Of a DNA stretch of 64,000 bases, positions 1 through 11,443 are shown piece after piece. The translations under genes were made by a program, and so were the position numbers. Location of the stretch: contig JARWIR010000010.1 of the NCBI GenBank assembly GCA_029959085.1, forward strand, positions 13,289,001 through 13,353,000, given 5' to 3'. A model generated the notes under the pieces. It was not told the DNA's origin. It saw nothing but the letters and a program-made list of their open reading frames with translations, and did not search any database. Each line of letters begins with the position of its first letter. Position 1 is the stretch's first letter. The stretch is from Nemophila menziesii. Lineage: Eukaryota > Streptophyta > Magnoliopsida > Boraginales > Hydrophyllaceae.

Positions 1-155
1 GTCTAATTTAACATTATATATTTTCTATAATGTTCTACTAAGAAGATCTATTAAAACATATCAAGTATCTATCAAATTGCATATATCAGGTTTAAATATA
101 TTATATAGTTTACTATGAATCTTTATGGAGCGTGTAATATTTTTGTTTAATTTAT

Positions 156-1631
156 TGGTGGGGCCTAGGGTGTGATAAAATAAGATATAAAATAAGTGCA
201 AAAACACCCTAGAACTACACGGTTCTGCAAGTATACAGATCGTATGCAAGTTTTAGATAAAGATTCGTTCCGCAGAGACTACAGAGGTTAGGAGAATCTT
301 ATGCAAATAGCAAGTGCAAATAATTAAAGCTAGAACAACTAAACGCAATTAAAAGTAAAGACAAATAGATTTTTGTTGATTTTCTAATAAACTAAATTAA
401 ACTAAGGAATTAAAAGACAGAAAAATAAATATGAAAGAGAAGTGATATGAGAATATAGCTTAAGTTATTAGCATGTAATCCCCACTAGTTTTGCCGTTCT
501 AAACATGTAAGGGTGAATTATGTAGTATTTCCCTAATCGGTCCCAATATGCTATCGGTAGTTTAAAATAGGATTTACCTGTGTCAATAAGGCTTCCTAAG
601 CAAACTTTTCCTGTAATTGGTAAAGAGTCACAAGACTCAACCATAGTGATTATCTAGCTAGGTTGGGTTGTCAGATCAAACCTAAAACTAAACGTTATGT
701 GCTAAACATGTAATTAAACACCGTTGTCAATGGTATCCTAATTACTAGATGGTAATTCTAATGGCGGCCGTCCACAAGAACACAGAATATAAATTCAAAC
801 ACATAAACAGAGAATAAAAACTATAATTCTATTTAAAACATTAAATTCCCAAATTAGATAGATGTCAATCAAAACTAGGGTTCATACATATATGCTAAAA
901 CTTAAGCTAAAGAAAATTAGTTCATGAAAGAAAAGAAAGAAATTACAAATCTAAAGGTAGAAGAAGACATTGTTGATGACAGCTCCTTCCAGACTTCTCT
1001 CTTGTGTTCTAAGCTTCCTCTTCGTTTAAGGTTTCACCAAGGATGATTTAAGAGTGTTAAGAGGCTGTATTTATAGGTTAGAGGTTGACCTAATTCGTTT
1101 CTTTAGAGATAAGTTAAGTAATGGACTCCTAGCCCAACTCAAATTCGTATGGAAATAAAGATAAACACTGCTGCGTTGTTTTGGTCATAACTTCTTTATT
1201 ATTGGTCCGATTTTGCTCCACAAGATACCAAAAGAATCGCAACAGAATTATCTAGACCCATTAGGAGTAATTTACCAAATTAGGCCTCTTTATTAGGTAA
1301 AAACGCCTATCTTTGCAGAATCCCAGATTTAGGCAGCTTTTCCTTTTCCATCTTTTTAGCAATTATTTCCTTATCTCCAATTTCCATGCATATCTCCTTC
1401 CATAAGTTGTTGTCTTTGACTTGGACTCTAATTAATCTCCATAATTATCTTTAAAGCTTCACACTAAATAAACAATTAAACCCAATATGCTCTAAAAATA
1501 ATAATTCTACAAATCAAGACCCAAAATAGGAAAGTGCACTAAATTAAGCTAAAATCAACCTATAAACTAATAAATAAGCCTAAAATGATGTCTTATGAGT
1601 GTATTTTACTATCACAAATGAGGAGACATCA
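156..1631 (-). repeat. AT1 3' LTR (1476 bp)
   Basis: This is the downstream LTR in element orientation. It is preceded by the polypurine tract and followed by the target duplication tttat at 151-155. Compared with the 5' LTR it has one extra A in an A-run near 820 and about eight substitutions, four of them clustered around 1259-1283. Confidence 0.95.
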
Positions 1632-1667
1632 AGACCCCCAACTCAAAGTTGTATCGTCCCGATACAA
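1632..1667 (-). other. AT1 polypurine tract and adjoining perfect hairpin
   Basis: Read on the minus strand, an 8-bp perfect stem (TTGTATCG, loop GGA, CGATACAA; 1649-1667) is followed directly by the tract ending GAGTTGGGGGTCT, then by the 3' LTR. The tract is the usual plus-strand primer. The same hairpin and tract occur in AT2 (39882-39917) and AT3 (57094-57129). Confidence 0.85.
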
Positions 1668-3170
1668 TAAAAGTAAAGTACAATAGGGTAGTCAAAATAA
1701 ACAAGAAGAAGTCGGAGGAGAATAGGAACAAAATATAATGAATGATCCTAGAGCATAAAATCCAAAAAGTCTCATGTAGTAATGCTCAAGAAATAATACT
1801 CAAATATGCCTAATACACATGCAATCAACAATCCATAAGTTCAAGTTAAGATTAATTTCGCAATGCCGGAATGAGAGGATGATAACTTAGTTCAGGTTAA
1901 TGGCTATAGGTTGTTCATAGGTCCCAAATAAAGCATCCAATGATCCACTTACCTACTACCTAATAGCTCAATTGTTTCTCCACCTAGTAGTCAAAAATCC
2001 TAAGGTCTTGGTTATAACTTGGCTTAAGGACGGGTGTGGTATATTTGGAAAATGAAAAGTGAGCTTTTGGCTCTCTCCTCACTAGCCATCAACGAATCGC
2101 CCTAGAGCTTGAGTTTTCACTCGAAGATGTTCTCACTCAACCCAATTTATTTATGCTTTTTAATGTGCATCCCCAATAATCCCAATTAAAACCTTTGATG
2201 ATATAAAATCCACTTTGCCGGTCCGAATATATATTCTCTTTTCACATCAATTTTTTTTCTTTTGTATAGCTATGATTCTCTTTTTGATGTTCGAGATATC
2301 ATACTATTTTTTTTTTTATATATATATTCTTTTTCTTTTTTATGCCCTTGCTGGCAAAATTAGCTCGTAGCTTCTTTTTCATTCACTATTACCCCGGCAA
2401 AGGGTTACAATAATAACAATTCATCATCAATAAAATCACAAAGATAATTCCCAAATTCCCAAAGTTCCCTAATAATGAAACCCACCACCCCAAACTCAAG
2501 CTCTAAAACGAGTTGTCTCAGGTTTTGCGATTCGAGTGCGGGTCATATAGATAAGTCCTAAAAACTAAGGGTATGGATTATAATGTGTTTCAATAAAAAG
2601 GCTTTAGAAAAGGCTCAGAAGGGCTAAGACGGATAAATAACAATAATCAAATAAAAGGGTGAGAAAGTCTAAAGGCTTCAAGTGTTTTAATCATGAAAGA
2701 ACTGCCTTAGTCATTTTTCTAACTACCGGATTTCGTTACTTTTTCACTAATAGTTCATAGACAAGTGGGTTTTCAACTAATTTTAAACCTCACGTTCTAC
2801 ACACCAAATAACTATTCCTAAGTTTCAACGTACTTCTTAGCATTGCTCATTAACTTTTCTATCCTTTATTTCATGTTTTCATGCATGCATGCTAAACAAT
2901 TTTGTTGCATCTTTCAAAAGCATACTACTTACTATCATTGACCTAATAAAATCATGCTCACATAGGTACATTCAAGATATTCAATGCCTTAATTCAACCT
3001 AAAAATTTTAAATTTTATGCAAAAACAAAAAGAAGATGAGGACAACGAATCCCCACCCCCAACTCAAAAGTGAGCCGTGTCCCCACGACTCAAAAACGAC
3101 TCAAAAATGGAATAAAATTTAAAATAAAACTAACTAAACTACCTAATGCATCCAAGCTATTGAGAAAAAA
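1668..3170 (-). other. AT1 noncoding 3' region
   Basis: No coding frame is supported between ORF3 and the PPT. The region shares blocks with AT2 and AT3. The best is about 70 bases at 2341-2410, nearly identical in all three elements (1 to 3 differences by eye) and ending in CCCGGCAAAGGGTTACAA. Simple T-rich and AT-rich runs lie beside it at 2250-2340. Confidence 0.7.
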
Positions 3171-3638
3171 TTAGAATGACCTACCTGGTTGGCCATAGAG
3201 ATCCATCATATCATCCTCATCTTCAGAAGCTGAGGGGTCAGTGTAATCATCTATATCCTTGTACAAGGTCGAATTATCTACCCTTGTTTCCAATTGCATG
3301 ATTTCTACCCACATGTCTTTGTTATCTTCACGTAATCTTTCAACTTCGTTTTGTAACTGAATCGCCCAAGGAGGAAGATCATAAGCAATTTTAGAGGAAG
3401 AGGTAGAAGAACCTTGGTCTTGGATTTTTATCTTGTCTAAAGGCCTCCTTGCTGGTGTGGACATTCTAGCAGTTAATCTCTTCTTTGGTAGTGGTTGTTC
3501 AGGTGCCTGTTCTTTTGATTCTTCAGAAACCTCATCAAGATTGATGGGTTTTTCAATAGTAGCTCCAGGCAATTTCTTATTCTTCCCAAGGATTGAACAC
3601 TTTCTCTTGTATTCCATAGCTTCAGATCTGTTAGTCAT
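3171..3638 (-). CDS. AT1 ORF3, short coiled-coil-like protein
   Basis: This is a small ORF downstream of pol, in the position where Athila elements carry their third, env-like ORF. The start is taken as the ATG that gives MTNRSEAMEY; the ORF3 of AT2 and AT3 also starts MTNR. It encodes about 155 residues, with a basic N-terminus, a Ser-rich middle, a charged heptad-like stretch (ending near LQNEVERLREDNKDMWVEIM) and an acidic tail. I see no signal peptide or membrane segment, so an envelope function is not supported. It lacks the larger domain seen in the ORF3 of AT2 and AT3, so it may be truncated or a different gene. Function unknown. Confidence 0.55.
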   Translation of the reverse strand: MTNRSEAMEYKRKCSILGKNKKLPGATIEKPINLDEVSEESKEQAPEQPLPKKRLTARMSTPARRPLDKIKIQDQGSSTSSSKIAYDLPPWAIQLQNEVERLREDNKDMWVEIMQLETRVDNSTLYKDIDDYTDPSASEDEDDMMDLYGQPGRSF

Positions 3639-4004
3639 ACTTGATTCACCCACAACTCAAGTTATACCAAGGATGGATTAAAAGGTTAAGGAAAATTGGT
3701 TTAGCTTGATGTTGTTGCTTGGAATTGAAGAAAGATAAAGGTTATAGGATTTGATCTTGGAAGAAAACTTTAAAGCTTGTTGAATCTGATGGTGTTTTGA
3801 TGGTGTAGTGTGATGAATTTGATGAAGGATTGTGTTTATGGAAGATGATGGAGAGGATTTGATGAGTTGCTGTGTTAATTGTGAAGGTTTGCACAAGCTT
3901 TAAGATGTTTATATAGGGTTTGGGTCTGAAAAATTCGTGTATGGAAGGCTAGGGTTAATCTCATAAGGTAAGAATTTTATTAGGAAAAGAGTTCCTTCAC
4001 AAAC

Positions 4005-4350
4005 CGCCTCCTCGCGGTGCACCGGACATATCCCGCGGTGTACCGCAGCTTCTGTTGCTCCAAAATTTTTACCTACTGGATAATACCCGAGCTAGCACCC
4101 CGTGGTACGGGTTTTTGGGTCGCGGACCAGGGGTGCGGTGCAGGGGGTAGTCCGCGGCATGTCCGTCAAAAAACCCGCGGTGCCCAACCCGTGGTACGGG
4201 TTTTGACCGTGCGGACTAGGGTCCGGTGTACCGCGCCATTCCCCGCGATTTTTTTTCGACCTTCTGGATAAAACCCGAGCTAGCCAACCCGTGGTACGGG
4301 TTTTTGGGGCGCGGTGCATCCCTGCGGACCATGGGGTAGTCCGCGGGGTT
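4005..4350. repeat. GC-rich, hairpin-rich spacer of AT1
   Basis: This stretch is far richer in G and C than its surroundings. It is built from variants of CCGCGGTGTACCGC and CCCGTGGTACGGG; the latter is an inverted repeat with a 3-base loop. ORFs crossing it are low-complexity products of the repeats and are not believed. Similar islands sit at the same place in AT2 and AT3, between the pol or IN-tail stop and ORF3. Confidence 0.8.
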
Positions 4351-4526
4351 GTCCGCGCCAGACTTGAAGTTCCTCCAGATTTTCCTTTTGACCCCAAACT
4401 CGTTTCCTGCACAATAACATACTACCTTTCTCTCCCATTAGCTTGAAAACACAATTAAAATATACACTAACTTAAAATTAAACACTACAAAGCAAAAACA
4501 ACTAATCTAAAAAGCAATTAAAACAA

Positions 4527-4540
4527 GGGGTGTCTCCCAA
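4527..4540 (-). other. Small hairpin 47 nt after AT1 pol stop
   Basis: On the minus strand GGG-AGACA-CCC can form a short stem and loop. AT2 (36156-36173) and AT3 (60779-60794) have longer versions with the loop AGACAA at nearly the same distance from the preceding stop. The sequence GACGTTAAACAAAAGTGCT just upstream is also shared with AT3. Confidence 0.6.
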
Positions 4541-4584
4541 GAGCACTTTTGTTTAACGTCTTTGAGTTAGACGTGTACCTCAGG

Positions 4585-7092
4585 CTAATCGCATTCGACA
4601 AGGTAGATTTTCTCTCCTTGCTCAAAGTCCTCACTGTCATAGTATCTCTTCAAACGCTGGCCATTCACCATGAATGTCCGTTGCTCGGCTGGATTTTCAA
4701 TCTCAATCGCTCCATGCGGTGTGACTTTGGTAACAATGTAAGGTCCTTCCCAACGGGATTTAAGCTTTCCTGGGTAGTTTGAAAATCGAGAGTTGTATAA
4801 TAAAACCTTCTGTCCAATCTCGAGATTCTTTGGACGGAGCCGTTTATCATGCCATCGCTTTGTTTTCTCCTTATAGAGACGTGAATTTTCATAGGCATGA
4901 TAACGAAGCTCCTCCAATTCGTTCAATTGCATCATCCTTTGTTTCCCGGCCAAATCTGGGTCTAGATTCAGAGTTTTAATAGCCCAGTAGGCTCGAGCTT
5001 CTAGTTCAATCGGTAGATGACACGCTTTGCCGTAGACCATGCGATATGGAGATGCCCCAACTGGTGTTTTAAATGCTGTTCTGTATGCCCAGAGAGCATC
5101 ATCTAGCTTTAAAGACCAGTCTTTTCTTGATTTGTTCACGGTCTTCTCCAGAATAGATTTAATTTCCCGATTAGAAACTTCAGCTTGACCGTTAGTTTGT
5201 GGGTGATAACCGGTTGAAGTACGGTGTTTCACTCCAAACTTTTTAAGAAAATGTCTCACGGGAGCATTAAGAAAATGGGTACCTTTATCACTGATGAGAA
5301 CACGTGGCGTACCATGTCTTGAAAAGATGTTTGATTTTAAGAATTTAATCACTGTTTGAGCATCGTTCTTTGGTGTTGCCACTGCTTCTACCCATTTTGA
5401 TACATAGTCTACTGCAAGCAAAATATAAAGATTTCCATAGGAAGTGATGAAAGGTCCCATGAAATCTATTCCCCATACATCAAAGATCTCAACTCCAAGA
5501 ATGTTATTAAGCGGCATCGCGTCTCTTTTTGATATATTACCAGTTTTTTGGCATCTGTGGCATGACTGGACGAAACTGTGACAATCTTTGTGTATGGTTG
5601 GCCAATAGAACCCGGATTGAAGAATTTTAGCTGCGGTTCTATCGCCCTTAAAGTGACCTCCATAAGGTGAACTATGACAGCTTTCAATAATTTTCTCCAT
5701 CTCACCTTCATGTACACATCTTCTAACCACTTGGTCACTACATATCTTCCAGAGGTACGGTTCATCCCAATAATACTGTTTGGCCTGGTGGTTCAATCTT
5801 TGTCTTTGTTGTGGGTGGAAATCTTTGGGAAAGACACCACTCACAATGAGGTTGACTAGATCTGCATACCATGGCACAAAAGCACGTTTTATAGCAAAAA
5901 GTTGTTCATCAGGGAATACCTCTTTAACCAATAATGGTTCTTTGTTCGTATTAGATCCTTCGAGCCTTGATAAGTGATCAGCAACTTGATTGTCGCATCC
6001 TTTTCGGTCTCGAATATCTATGTCGAATTCTTGAAGCAACAGTACCCATCTAATGAGACGTGGCTTAGTGTCCTTTTTCTCCATGAGGTACCTGATAGCT
6101 GAATGGTCCGTGTATACAATAGTTTTCTTCCCGACCAGATAGGGACGAAATTTATCGAAAGCGTAAACCACGGCCAACATCTCTTTCTCCGTTACTGTAT
6201 AATTCATCTGGGCAGCGTTGAAAGTTTTACTTGCATAATAAATCGTATGGAAAATCTTGTCTTTCCTTTGTCCCAACACAACACCCATAGCGTGATCACT
6301 AGCATCGCACATAAGTTCAAACGGAGCTTCCCAATCAGGGGGTATAACAATAGGTGTAGAGATCAGTTTTTCCTTAATCGTCAAAAACGCTTGAAGACAT
6401 TCTTCAGTAAAATTAAAAGGAGTATCCTTTTCAAGCAAAGAACAAAGCGGTTTGGCGATCTTGGAAAAATCTTTAATAAATCGTCGATAAAATCCTGCGT
6501 GACCCAAGAAACTTCGCACTCCTTTAACAGAAACCGGAGGTGGTAGTGTTTTGATAACTTCAATTTTCGCACGATCAACCTCCATCCCTGCCTTTGAAAC
6601 TTTATGTCCCAACACAATTCCCTCTTGAACCATGAAGTGGCATTTTTCCCAATTAAGCACGAGATTTTTTTCTCTACATCTCACAAGGACTTTCTCAAGA
6701 TTTCTTAAACAATCATCAAAACTGTCTCCAAACACCGAAAAATCATCCATAAAAACCTCCAAATATTTATCAATCATGTCCCAAAATATAGCCATCATGC
6801 ACCTCTGGAACGTGGCAGGTGCATTGCATAAACCAAACGGCATTCTTCTATAAGCAAAAGTACCAAACGGACATGTAAAAGTTGTTTTGTGTTGATCGAG
6901 GGGATCCACACAAATCTGATTATAACCTGAATATCCGTCTAGGAAACAGTAGTATTCTCTCCTTGCAAGCTTGTCTAGCATCTGATCAATGAAAGGTAAC
7001 GGGAAGTGATCTTTCTTTGTTGCTTTGTTCAGCCTCCGGTAGTCCATGCACACGCGCCACCCCACAACTGGTCTTGATGGTATGGCTTCGCC
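4585..7092 (-). CDS. AT1 reverse transcriptase, RNase H and integrase
   Basis: This is the rest of the pol polyprotein, in the same frame as gag. It copies the RNA to DNA and inserts it. Residue numbers count from 7065, the first listed codon. RT carries FMDD at 105-108. RNase H begins near D254, with a second acidic residue at D320. Integrase has an HHCC finger (H464, H471, C502, C505) and a D,D-35-E core (D534, D593, E629). It ends in a GPY/F module with [10 protein letters not shown]. All catalytic residues I can check are present. Only the upstream TAA at 7093-7095 separates it from gag, so the product would need readthrough or trans supply. The frame ends in a plain stop. Confidence 0.94.
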   Translation of the reverse strand, partial: GEAIPSRPVVGWRVCMDYRRLNKATKKDHFPLPFIDQMLDKLARREYYCFLDGYSGYNQICVDPLDQHKTTFTCPFGTFAYRRMPFGLCNAPATFQRCMMAIFWDMIDKYLEVFMDDFSVFGDSFDDCLRNLEKVLVRCREKNLVLNWEKCHFMVQEGIVLGHKVSKAGMEVDRAKIEVIKTLPPPVSVKGVRSFLGHAGFYRRFIKDFSKIAKPLCSLLEKDTPFNFTEECLQAFLTIKEKLISTPIVIPPDWEAPFELMCDASDHAMGVVLGQRKDKIFHTIYYASKTFNAAQMNYTVTEKEMLAVVYAFDKFRPYLVGKKTIVYTDHSAIRYLMEKKDTKPRLIRWVLLLQEFDIDIRDRKGCDNQVADHLSRLEGSNTNKEPLLVKEVFPDEQLFAIKRAFVPWYADLVNLIVSGVFPKDFHPQQRQRLNHQAKQYYWDEPYLWKICSDQVVRRCVHEGEMEKIIESCHSSPYGGHFKGDRTAAKILQSGFYWPTIHKDCHSFVQSCHRCQKTGNISKRDAMPLNNILGVEIFDVWGIDFMGPFITSYGNLYILLAVDYVSKWVEAVATPKNDAQTVIKFLKSNIFSRHGTPRVLISDKGTHFLNAPVRHFLKKFGVKHRTSTGYHPQTNGQAEVSNREIKSILEKTVNKSRKDWSLKLDDALWAYRTAFKTPVGASPYRMVYGKACHLPIELEARAYWAIKTLNLDPDLAGKQRMMQLNELEELRYHAYENSRLYKEKTKRWHDKRLRPKNLEIGQKVLLYNSRFSNYPGKLKSRWEGPYIVTKVTPHGAIEIENPAEQRTFMVNGQRLKRYYDSEDFEQGEKIYLVECD

Positions 7093-9837
7093 TTAATCAT
7101 TAAGGGTGGTGGTAAAACCTCCTTTCTTATGAACACACTGCACTGGACTAACCCAATCACTGCTAGCAATCGGATAGATAATTCCTGCGTCTAACAACTT
7201 GATAACTTCCTTCCTCACCACTTCTTTCATAGCTAGCATGAGTCTTCTTTGTCCCTCTATAGATCGCCCACCTTCGTTCTCAAGAATGATTTTGTGTTTG
7301 CAAACGGACGGACTAATTCCTTTGATGTCGGCAATAGTCCATCCAATTGCTTCTTTGTTTGCGCGAAGTACTTGCAGTAGCTTCTCCCCTTGAGGACCTG
7401 AAAGGTTAGCAGAAATAATAACAGGCAAAGTTTTGTTCGTACCTAGATATGCATAGCGTAAGTGATCTGGAAGTGGTTTTTCTTCGAGAACAGGTGGACA
7501 TATTATAGATGGTTGTTTCATTGGTTCAATGTCACCTGGCTCTCGAAGTAATTCTCGTATGTTTAATCCTAATGCAGAAACATCTTCAGGGGGAATCTCG
7601 AGTTCTGGTGTTTCAGGTGCTAAGGCTTTGTCAAGATCATCATTTAAGTTCTCTTCATTGAAGACTTCTTGCGTAATCTTTTCGATGACATCTACCTTGA
7701 AGCATTCGTCTTTCGCTTTAGGGTATTTCATAGCCTGAAACACATTAAATCGTATCTGTTCGCCTTGTACTCTCATGATCAACTCACCATTCTCAACATC
7801 AATTAGTGTACGCCCCGTGGCTAAGAATGGTCTACCCAAGATGATGGGGACATTCTTATCCGCGTCGTAGTCAAGGATAATAAAATCACAAGGAAAAATA
7901 AAAGAGTCCGCGTTAACTAAAACATCTTCAATTTTACCTATTGGTCGTGAGAGGGAGCGATCCGCCATTTGTAGTACCACAGATGTAGGTACTACTTCTC
8001 CGATATTAAGCTTCTCGAACAGGGATTTAGGCATGAGATTGATGCTTGCACCTAAATCGCATAATGCTTTCCCGGTCCAATTTTCTCCAATGCCGATGGG
8101 AATTGTAAAACTTCCGGGATCTTCTAGTTTTGGTGGCAACTCATTTTGACATATAGCACTGCACTCCCTAGGTAATCCAATTGGTTCCCCAGTCTCTATA
8201 CTTCGCTTGTTGGAGAGAATGTCTTTCATAAATTTCATGTAGCTTGGCATCCTCTTGAGAGCTTCAACAAGGGGTATATTGATTTCTAATTTCTTCAACA
8301 TGTCAATGAACTTCTTGAATTCCAGGTCATTGTCCTTCTTCCTGACACGTGAAGGGTATGGTGGTGGAGGGCGTGTATTGAGTTCCACTGGTTGTCTTGT
8401 CTTTTCAGGTGTCTCGGCTTGGACACTCTTTGGTTTAACTACCTCCTTAACTGTATCTTTGATTATTTCTTCCCCACTTTGTTCTGGAATAGGGATAGGC
8501 TCTGGTTCTGGTCTTGGTGGAGGCAGTTGCTTCCCACTTCGCAATTCAACTGCATGGCAAGAATCGTCTCTAGGAGCAATAGTATCACTTGGGAGTTGCC
8601 CTTTCGGCCTAGTTTGTAATGTACTCGCCATCTGTGATATAGTATGCTCTAGTTGCTTTATAACCTTCTCCTGAGTTCGAACTCTCTGTTGGCTATAATT
8701 TATTTTCTTCTCAACGTTTTGCATTAATTTAGTCATACTTGAAGTCAAACTCTGGAGTTGTTCTTGTTTTGCCAATTGCATTGATTGTTTAGGTGGATTT
8801 ATCTTCGGTTCTTGACAAGTTTTCTTAACAATGGGTGCCTTTTTCTGAATAGGTTGTGGAGGATTATAAGATTGAAGTTGGGGTTGCTGACTAGTTTCTT
8901 GTTTTCTGTCCCAACTCTTTTGTTGTGGAGGTTGTTGATAATTAGTGTAGCTTTCTTGATTGTAATTATTATAACCATTAGAGTAATAGTTATCTTGAGG
9001 ATATTGAACGGAAGCTACTGCTGGATTATTCATACATCCTGCCCACACATGATTTCTTGATCCACAACCAAGACACGAAGGAATTGTGCGAACCGCATTC
9101 ACCTGAGCAATTGTTCGGGCTTGTTCTGTTAGCTCTTCGAGTTGTTTAGCCAGTTCTTTAAGCTTAAGAGATTCCGAAGTGTTCTCCTTTACTGATTTCT
9201 TTGGCCAACTTCTCTCGTTCTCAAGAATTCTTTCCATCCCCAACTCAGCTTCTACAGGATCTAGCAACACAAAACCCACGTTTCCCAACGAATCTGCTTT
9301 CTCTCTTGATTTATCATTAAGGCCTCCATAAAACAAGGTTAAATAATATTCTGGCGAGGATCTATGATATGGACACCTCGCTTTTTTCTCTGTAAATCGT
9401 AACCATGCTTCACCCAAACTCTCTTCCTCTTTCTGTATAAATTGTTCAAGCTCCAACATATTTTTTAAACGTCTACTAACCGGATAAAAACGGTCTAGGA
9501 ATCTTGTTTGGAGCTTGTCCCAATCTGGAATAACATGAGGGTGTTGGGTATCGTACCAATCGCTTGCACATCCGGTCAAGAAGAACTGGAACATCAAGTA
9601 ATATACTTGCTCCCTAGTAACTCCTCTTATGATATAAGCATCACAGATCTGCATGAACTTCTGAATATATCGGATCGGATCTTGATGTGCATCTCCACTG
9701 AATAATCCATGAGATGCAAATTGAGTTAGCATCCCTGGATCAGGTTTAAATTTAGCGGCTTGGATTTCTGGAGCGCGAATTCCTCGTGGCTCCACTCTAA
9801 ACTCGATGGGTAGCTCAAGTCTCCTTGGGTTCTCCAT
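7093..9837 (-). CDS. AT1 gag, protease and start of reverse transcriptase
   Basis: This 914-residue frame encodes the structural and processing part of the polyprotein. The Gag domain spans about residues 50-215. A CCHC zinc knuckle (C255, C258, H263, C268) binds RNA in the particle. A basic, Gln/Pro-rich linker follows. The retropepsin-like protease has its active-site motif DLGAS at D594. The last 130 residues are Athila connection and RT N-terminus, including the segment WVSPVQCVHKKGG. The frame ends at a TAA (7093-7095) inside the RT fingers. The next ORF starts in the same frame straight after it, so the stop is most simply a nonsense mutation rather than a natural gene end. The start is the first ATG after the PBS. 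Confidence 0.93.
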   Translation of the reverse strand: MENPRRLELPIEFRVEPRGIRAPEIQAAKFKPDPGMLTQFASHGLFSGDAHQDPIRYIQKFMQICDAYIIRGVTREQVYYLMFQFFLTGCASDWYDTQHPHVIPDWDKLQTRFLDRFYPVSRRLKNMLELEQFIQKEEESLGEAWLRFTEKKARCPYHRSSPEYYLTLFYGGLNDKSREKADSLGNVGFVLLDPVEAELGMERILENERSWPKKSVKENTSESLKLKELAKQLEELTEQARTIAQVNAVRTIPSCLGCGSRNHVWAGCMNNPAVASVQYPQDNYYSNGYNNYNQESYTNYQQPPQQKSWDRKQETSQQPQLQSYNPPQPIQKKAPIVKKTCQEPKINPPKQSMQLAKQEQLQSLTSSMTKLMQNVEKKINYSQQRVRTQEKVIKQLEHTISQMASTLQTRPKGQLPSDTIAPRDDSCHAVELRSGKQLPPPRPEPEPIPIPEQSGEEIIKDTVKEVVKPKSVQAETPEKTRQPVELNTRPPPPYPSRVRKKDNDLEFKKFIDMLKKLEINIPLVEALKRMPSYMKFMKDILSNKRSIETGEPIGLPRECSAICQNELPPKLEDPGSFTIPIGIGENWTGKALCDLGASINLMPKSLFEKLNIGEVVPTSVVLQMADRSLSRPIGKIEDVLVNADSFIFPCDFIILDYDADKNVPIILGRPFLATGRTLIDVENGELIMRVQGEQIRFNVFQAMKYPKAKDECFKVDVIEKITQEVFNEENLNDDLDKALAPETPELEIPPEDVSALGLNIRELLREPGDIEPMKQPSIICPPVLEEKPLPDHLRYAYLGTNKTLPVIISANLSGPQGEKLLQVLRANKEAIGWTIADIKGISPSVCKHKIILENEGGRSIEGQRRLMLAMKEVVRKEVIKLLDAGIIYPIASSDWVSPVQCVHKKGGFTTTLND

Positions 9838-9939
9838 ATGTAACTAAATCTGAAAAACAAAAACTAAAAACAAAAAGCGTAAAATAGAACTAACTGAAAA
9901 TAAAAGCACAAGATATATGCACAAGGACTAACGATGTAG

Positions 9940-9957
9940 TCCCCGGCAGCGGCGCCA
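9940..9957 (-). other. AT1 primer binding site (tRNA-Asp type)
   Basis: Six bases inside the 5' LTR the minus strand reads TGGCGCCGCTGCCGGGGA. This is complementary to the 3' end of plant tRNA-Asp as I recall it, with one mismatch. Asp-type primers are usual in Athila elements. AT2 has the same 18 bases at 33088-33105. Confidence 0.85.
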
Positions 9958-9963
9958 AAAACT

Positions 9964-11438
9964 TGGTGGGGCCTAGGGTGTGATAAAATAAGATATAAAA
10001 TAAGTGCAAAAACACCCTAGAACTACACAGTTCTGCAAGTATACAGATCGTATGCAAGTTTTAGATAAAGATTCGTTCCGCAGAGACTACAGAGGTTAGG
10101 AGAATCTTATGCAAATAGCAAGTGCAAATAATTAAAGCTAGAACAACTAAACGCAATTAAAAGTAAAGACAAATAGATTTTTGTTGATTTTATAATAAAC
10201 TAAATTAAACTAAGGAATTAAAAGACAGAAAAATAAATATGAAAGAGAAGTGATATGAGAATATAGCTTAAGTTATTAGCATGTAATCCCCACTAGTTTT
10301 GCCGTTCTAAACATGTAAGGGTGAATTATGTAGTATTTCCCTAATCGGTCCCAATATGCTATCGGTAGTTTAAAATAGGATTTACCTGTGTCAATAAGGC
10401 TTCCTAAGCAAACTTTTCCTGTAATTGGTAAAGAGTCACAAGACTCAACCATAGTGATTATCTAGCTAGGTTGGGTTGTCAGATCAAACCTAAAACTAAA
10501 CGTTATGTGCTAAACATGTAATTAAACACCGTTGTCAATGGTATCCTAATTACTAGATGGTAATTCTAATGGCGGCCGTCCACAAGAACACAGAATATAA
10601 ATTCAAACACATAAACAGAGAATAAAACTATAATTCTATTTAAAACATTAAATTCCCAAATTAGATAGATGTCAATCAAAACTAGGGTTCATACATATAT
10701 GCTAAAACTTAAGCTAAAGAAAATTAGTTCATGAAAGAAAAGAAAGAAATTACAAATCTAAAGGTAGAAGAAGACATTGTTGATGACAGCTCCTTCCAGA
10801 CTTCTCTCTTGTGTTCTAAGCTTCCTCTTCGTTTAAGGTTTCACCAAGGATGATTTAAGAGTGTTAAGAGGCTGTATTTATAGGTTAGAGGTTGACCTAA
10901 TTCGTTTCTTTAGATATAAGTTAAGTAATGGACTCCTAGCCCAACTCAAATTCGTATGGAAATAAAGATAAACAATGCTGCGTTGTTTTGGTCATAACTT
11001 CTTTATTATTGGTCCGATTTTGCTCCACAAGATACCAAAAGAATCGCAACAGAATTATCTAGACCCTCTAGGAGTAATTTACTAAATTCGGCCTCTTTAT
11101 TAGGTAAAAACGCCTATCTTTGCAGAATCCCAGATTTAGGCAGCTTTTCCTTTTCCATCTTTTTAGCAATTATTTCCTTATCTCCAATTTCCATGCATAT
11201 CTCCTTCCATAAGTTGTTGTCTTTGACTTGGACTCTAATTAATCTCCATAATTATCTTTAAAGCTTCACACTAAATAAACAATTAAACCCAATATGCTCT
11301 AAAAATAATAATTCTACAAATCAAGACCCAAAATAGGAAAGTGCACTAAATTAAGCTAAAATCAACCTATAAACTAATAAATAAGCCTAAAATGATGTCT
11401 TATGAGTGTATTTTACTATCACAAATGAGGAGACATCA
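9964..11438 (-). repeat. AT1 5' LTR (1475 bp)
   Basis: This is the upstream LTR in element orientation. It begins TGATGTCTCCTC and ends CCCCACCA. A TATA-like box lies on the minus strand at 10875-10882. The first bases are repeated in inverted form about 40 bases further in, so the U3 edge can fold back on itself. It is almost identical to the copy at 156-1631. Confidence 0.95.
10875..10882 (-). promoter_or_regulatory. TATA-like box in AT1 5' LTR
   Basis: The minus strand reads TATAAATA in the LTR. The same box is present in AT2 (32113-32120 and 40479-40486) and in the AT3 LTR near 56518, at a comparable place. It is the likely core promoter for the genomic transcript. Confidence 0.6.
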
Positions 11439-11443
11439 TTTAT

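Larger units (their letters stand above)
156..11438 (-). mobile_element. AT1: complete Athila-like Ty3/gypsy LTR retrotransposon
   Basis: The element is complete and lies on the minus strand. Both LTRs begin TG and end CA in element orientation. The 5 bases on each side are identical (tttat at 151-155 and at 11439-11443), which is the expected integrase target duplication. In element order it has a 5' LTR, an Asp-tRNA-type PBS, gag-protease-RT-RNase H-integrase, a GC-rich spacer, a short third ORF, a long noncoding 3' region, a PPT and a 3' LTR. By eye I count about 8 substitutions and one 1-base indel between the LTRs (about 0.5 percent), so the insertion is recent. The Athila assignment rests on the Asp-type PBS, the protein order, the third ORF after pol and the protein motifs. 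Confidence 0.95.

Noticed and set aside
61..249. ORF across the left edge of AT1
   Set aside because: It spans the element boundary at 156 and is a chance frame.
3171..3638. Calling AT1 ORF3 an envelope gene
   Set aside because: Athila elements are said to have an env-like ORF, but there is no signal peptide or membrane segment here.
4092..4412. ORFs across the GC-rich islands (also 36227-36632 and 60243-60690)
   Set aside because: They are translations of palindromic GC repeats, open on both strands, with low-complexity Arg/Pro/Thr products and no conserved frame between elements.
6103..6546. Plus-strand ORFs opposite AT1 pol and gag (for example 6103-6546 and 8255-8674)
   Set aside because: They are shadows of the well-supported minus-strand polyprotein and have no motifs.
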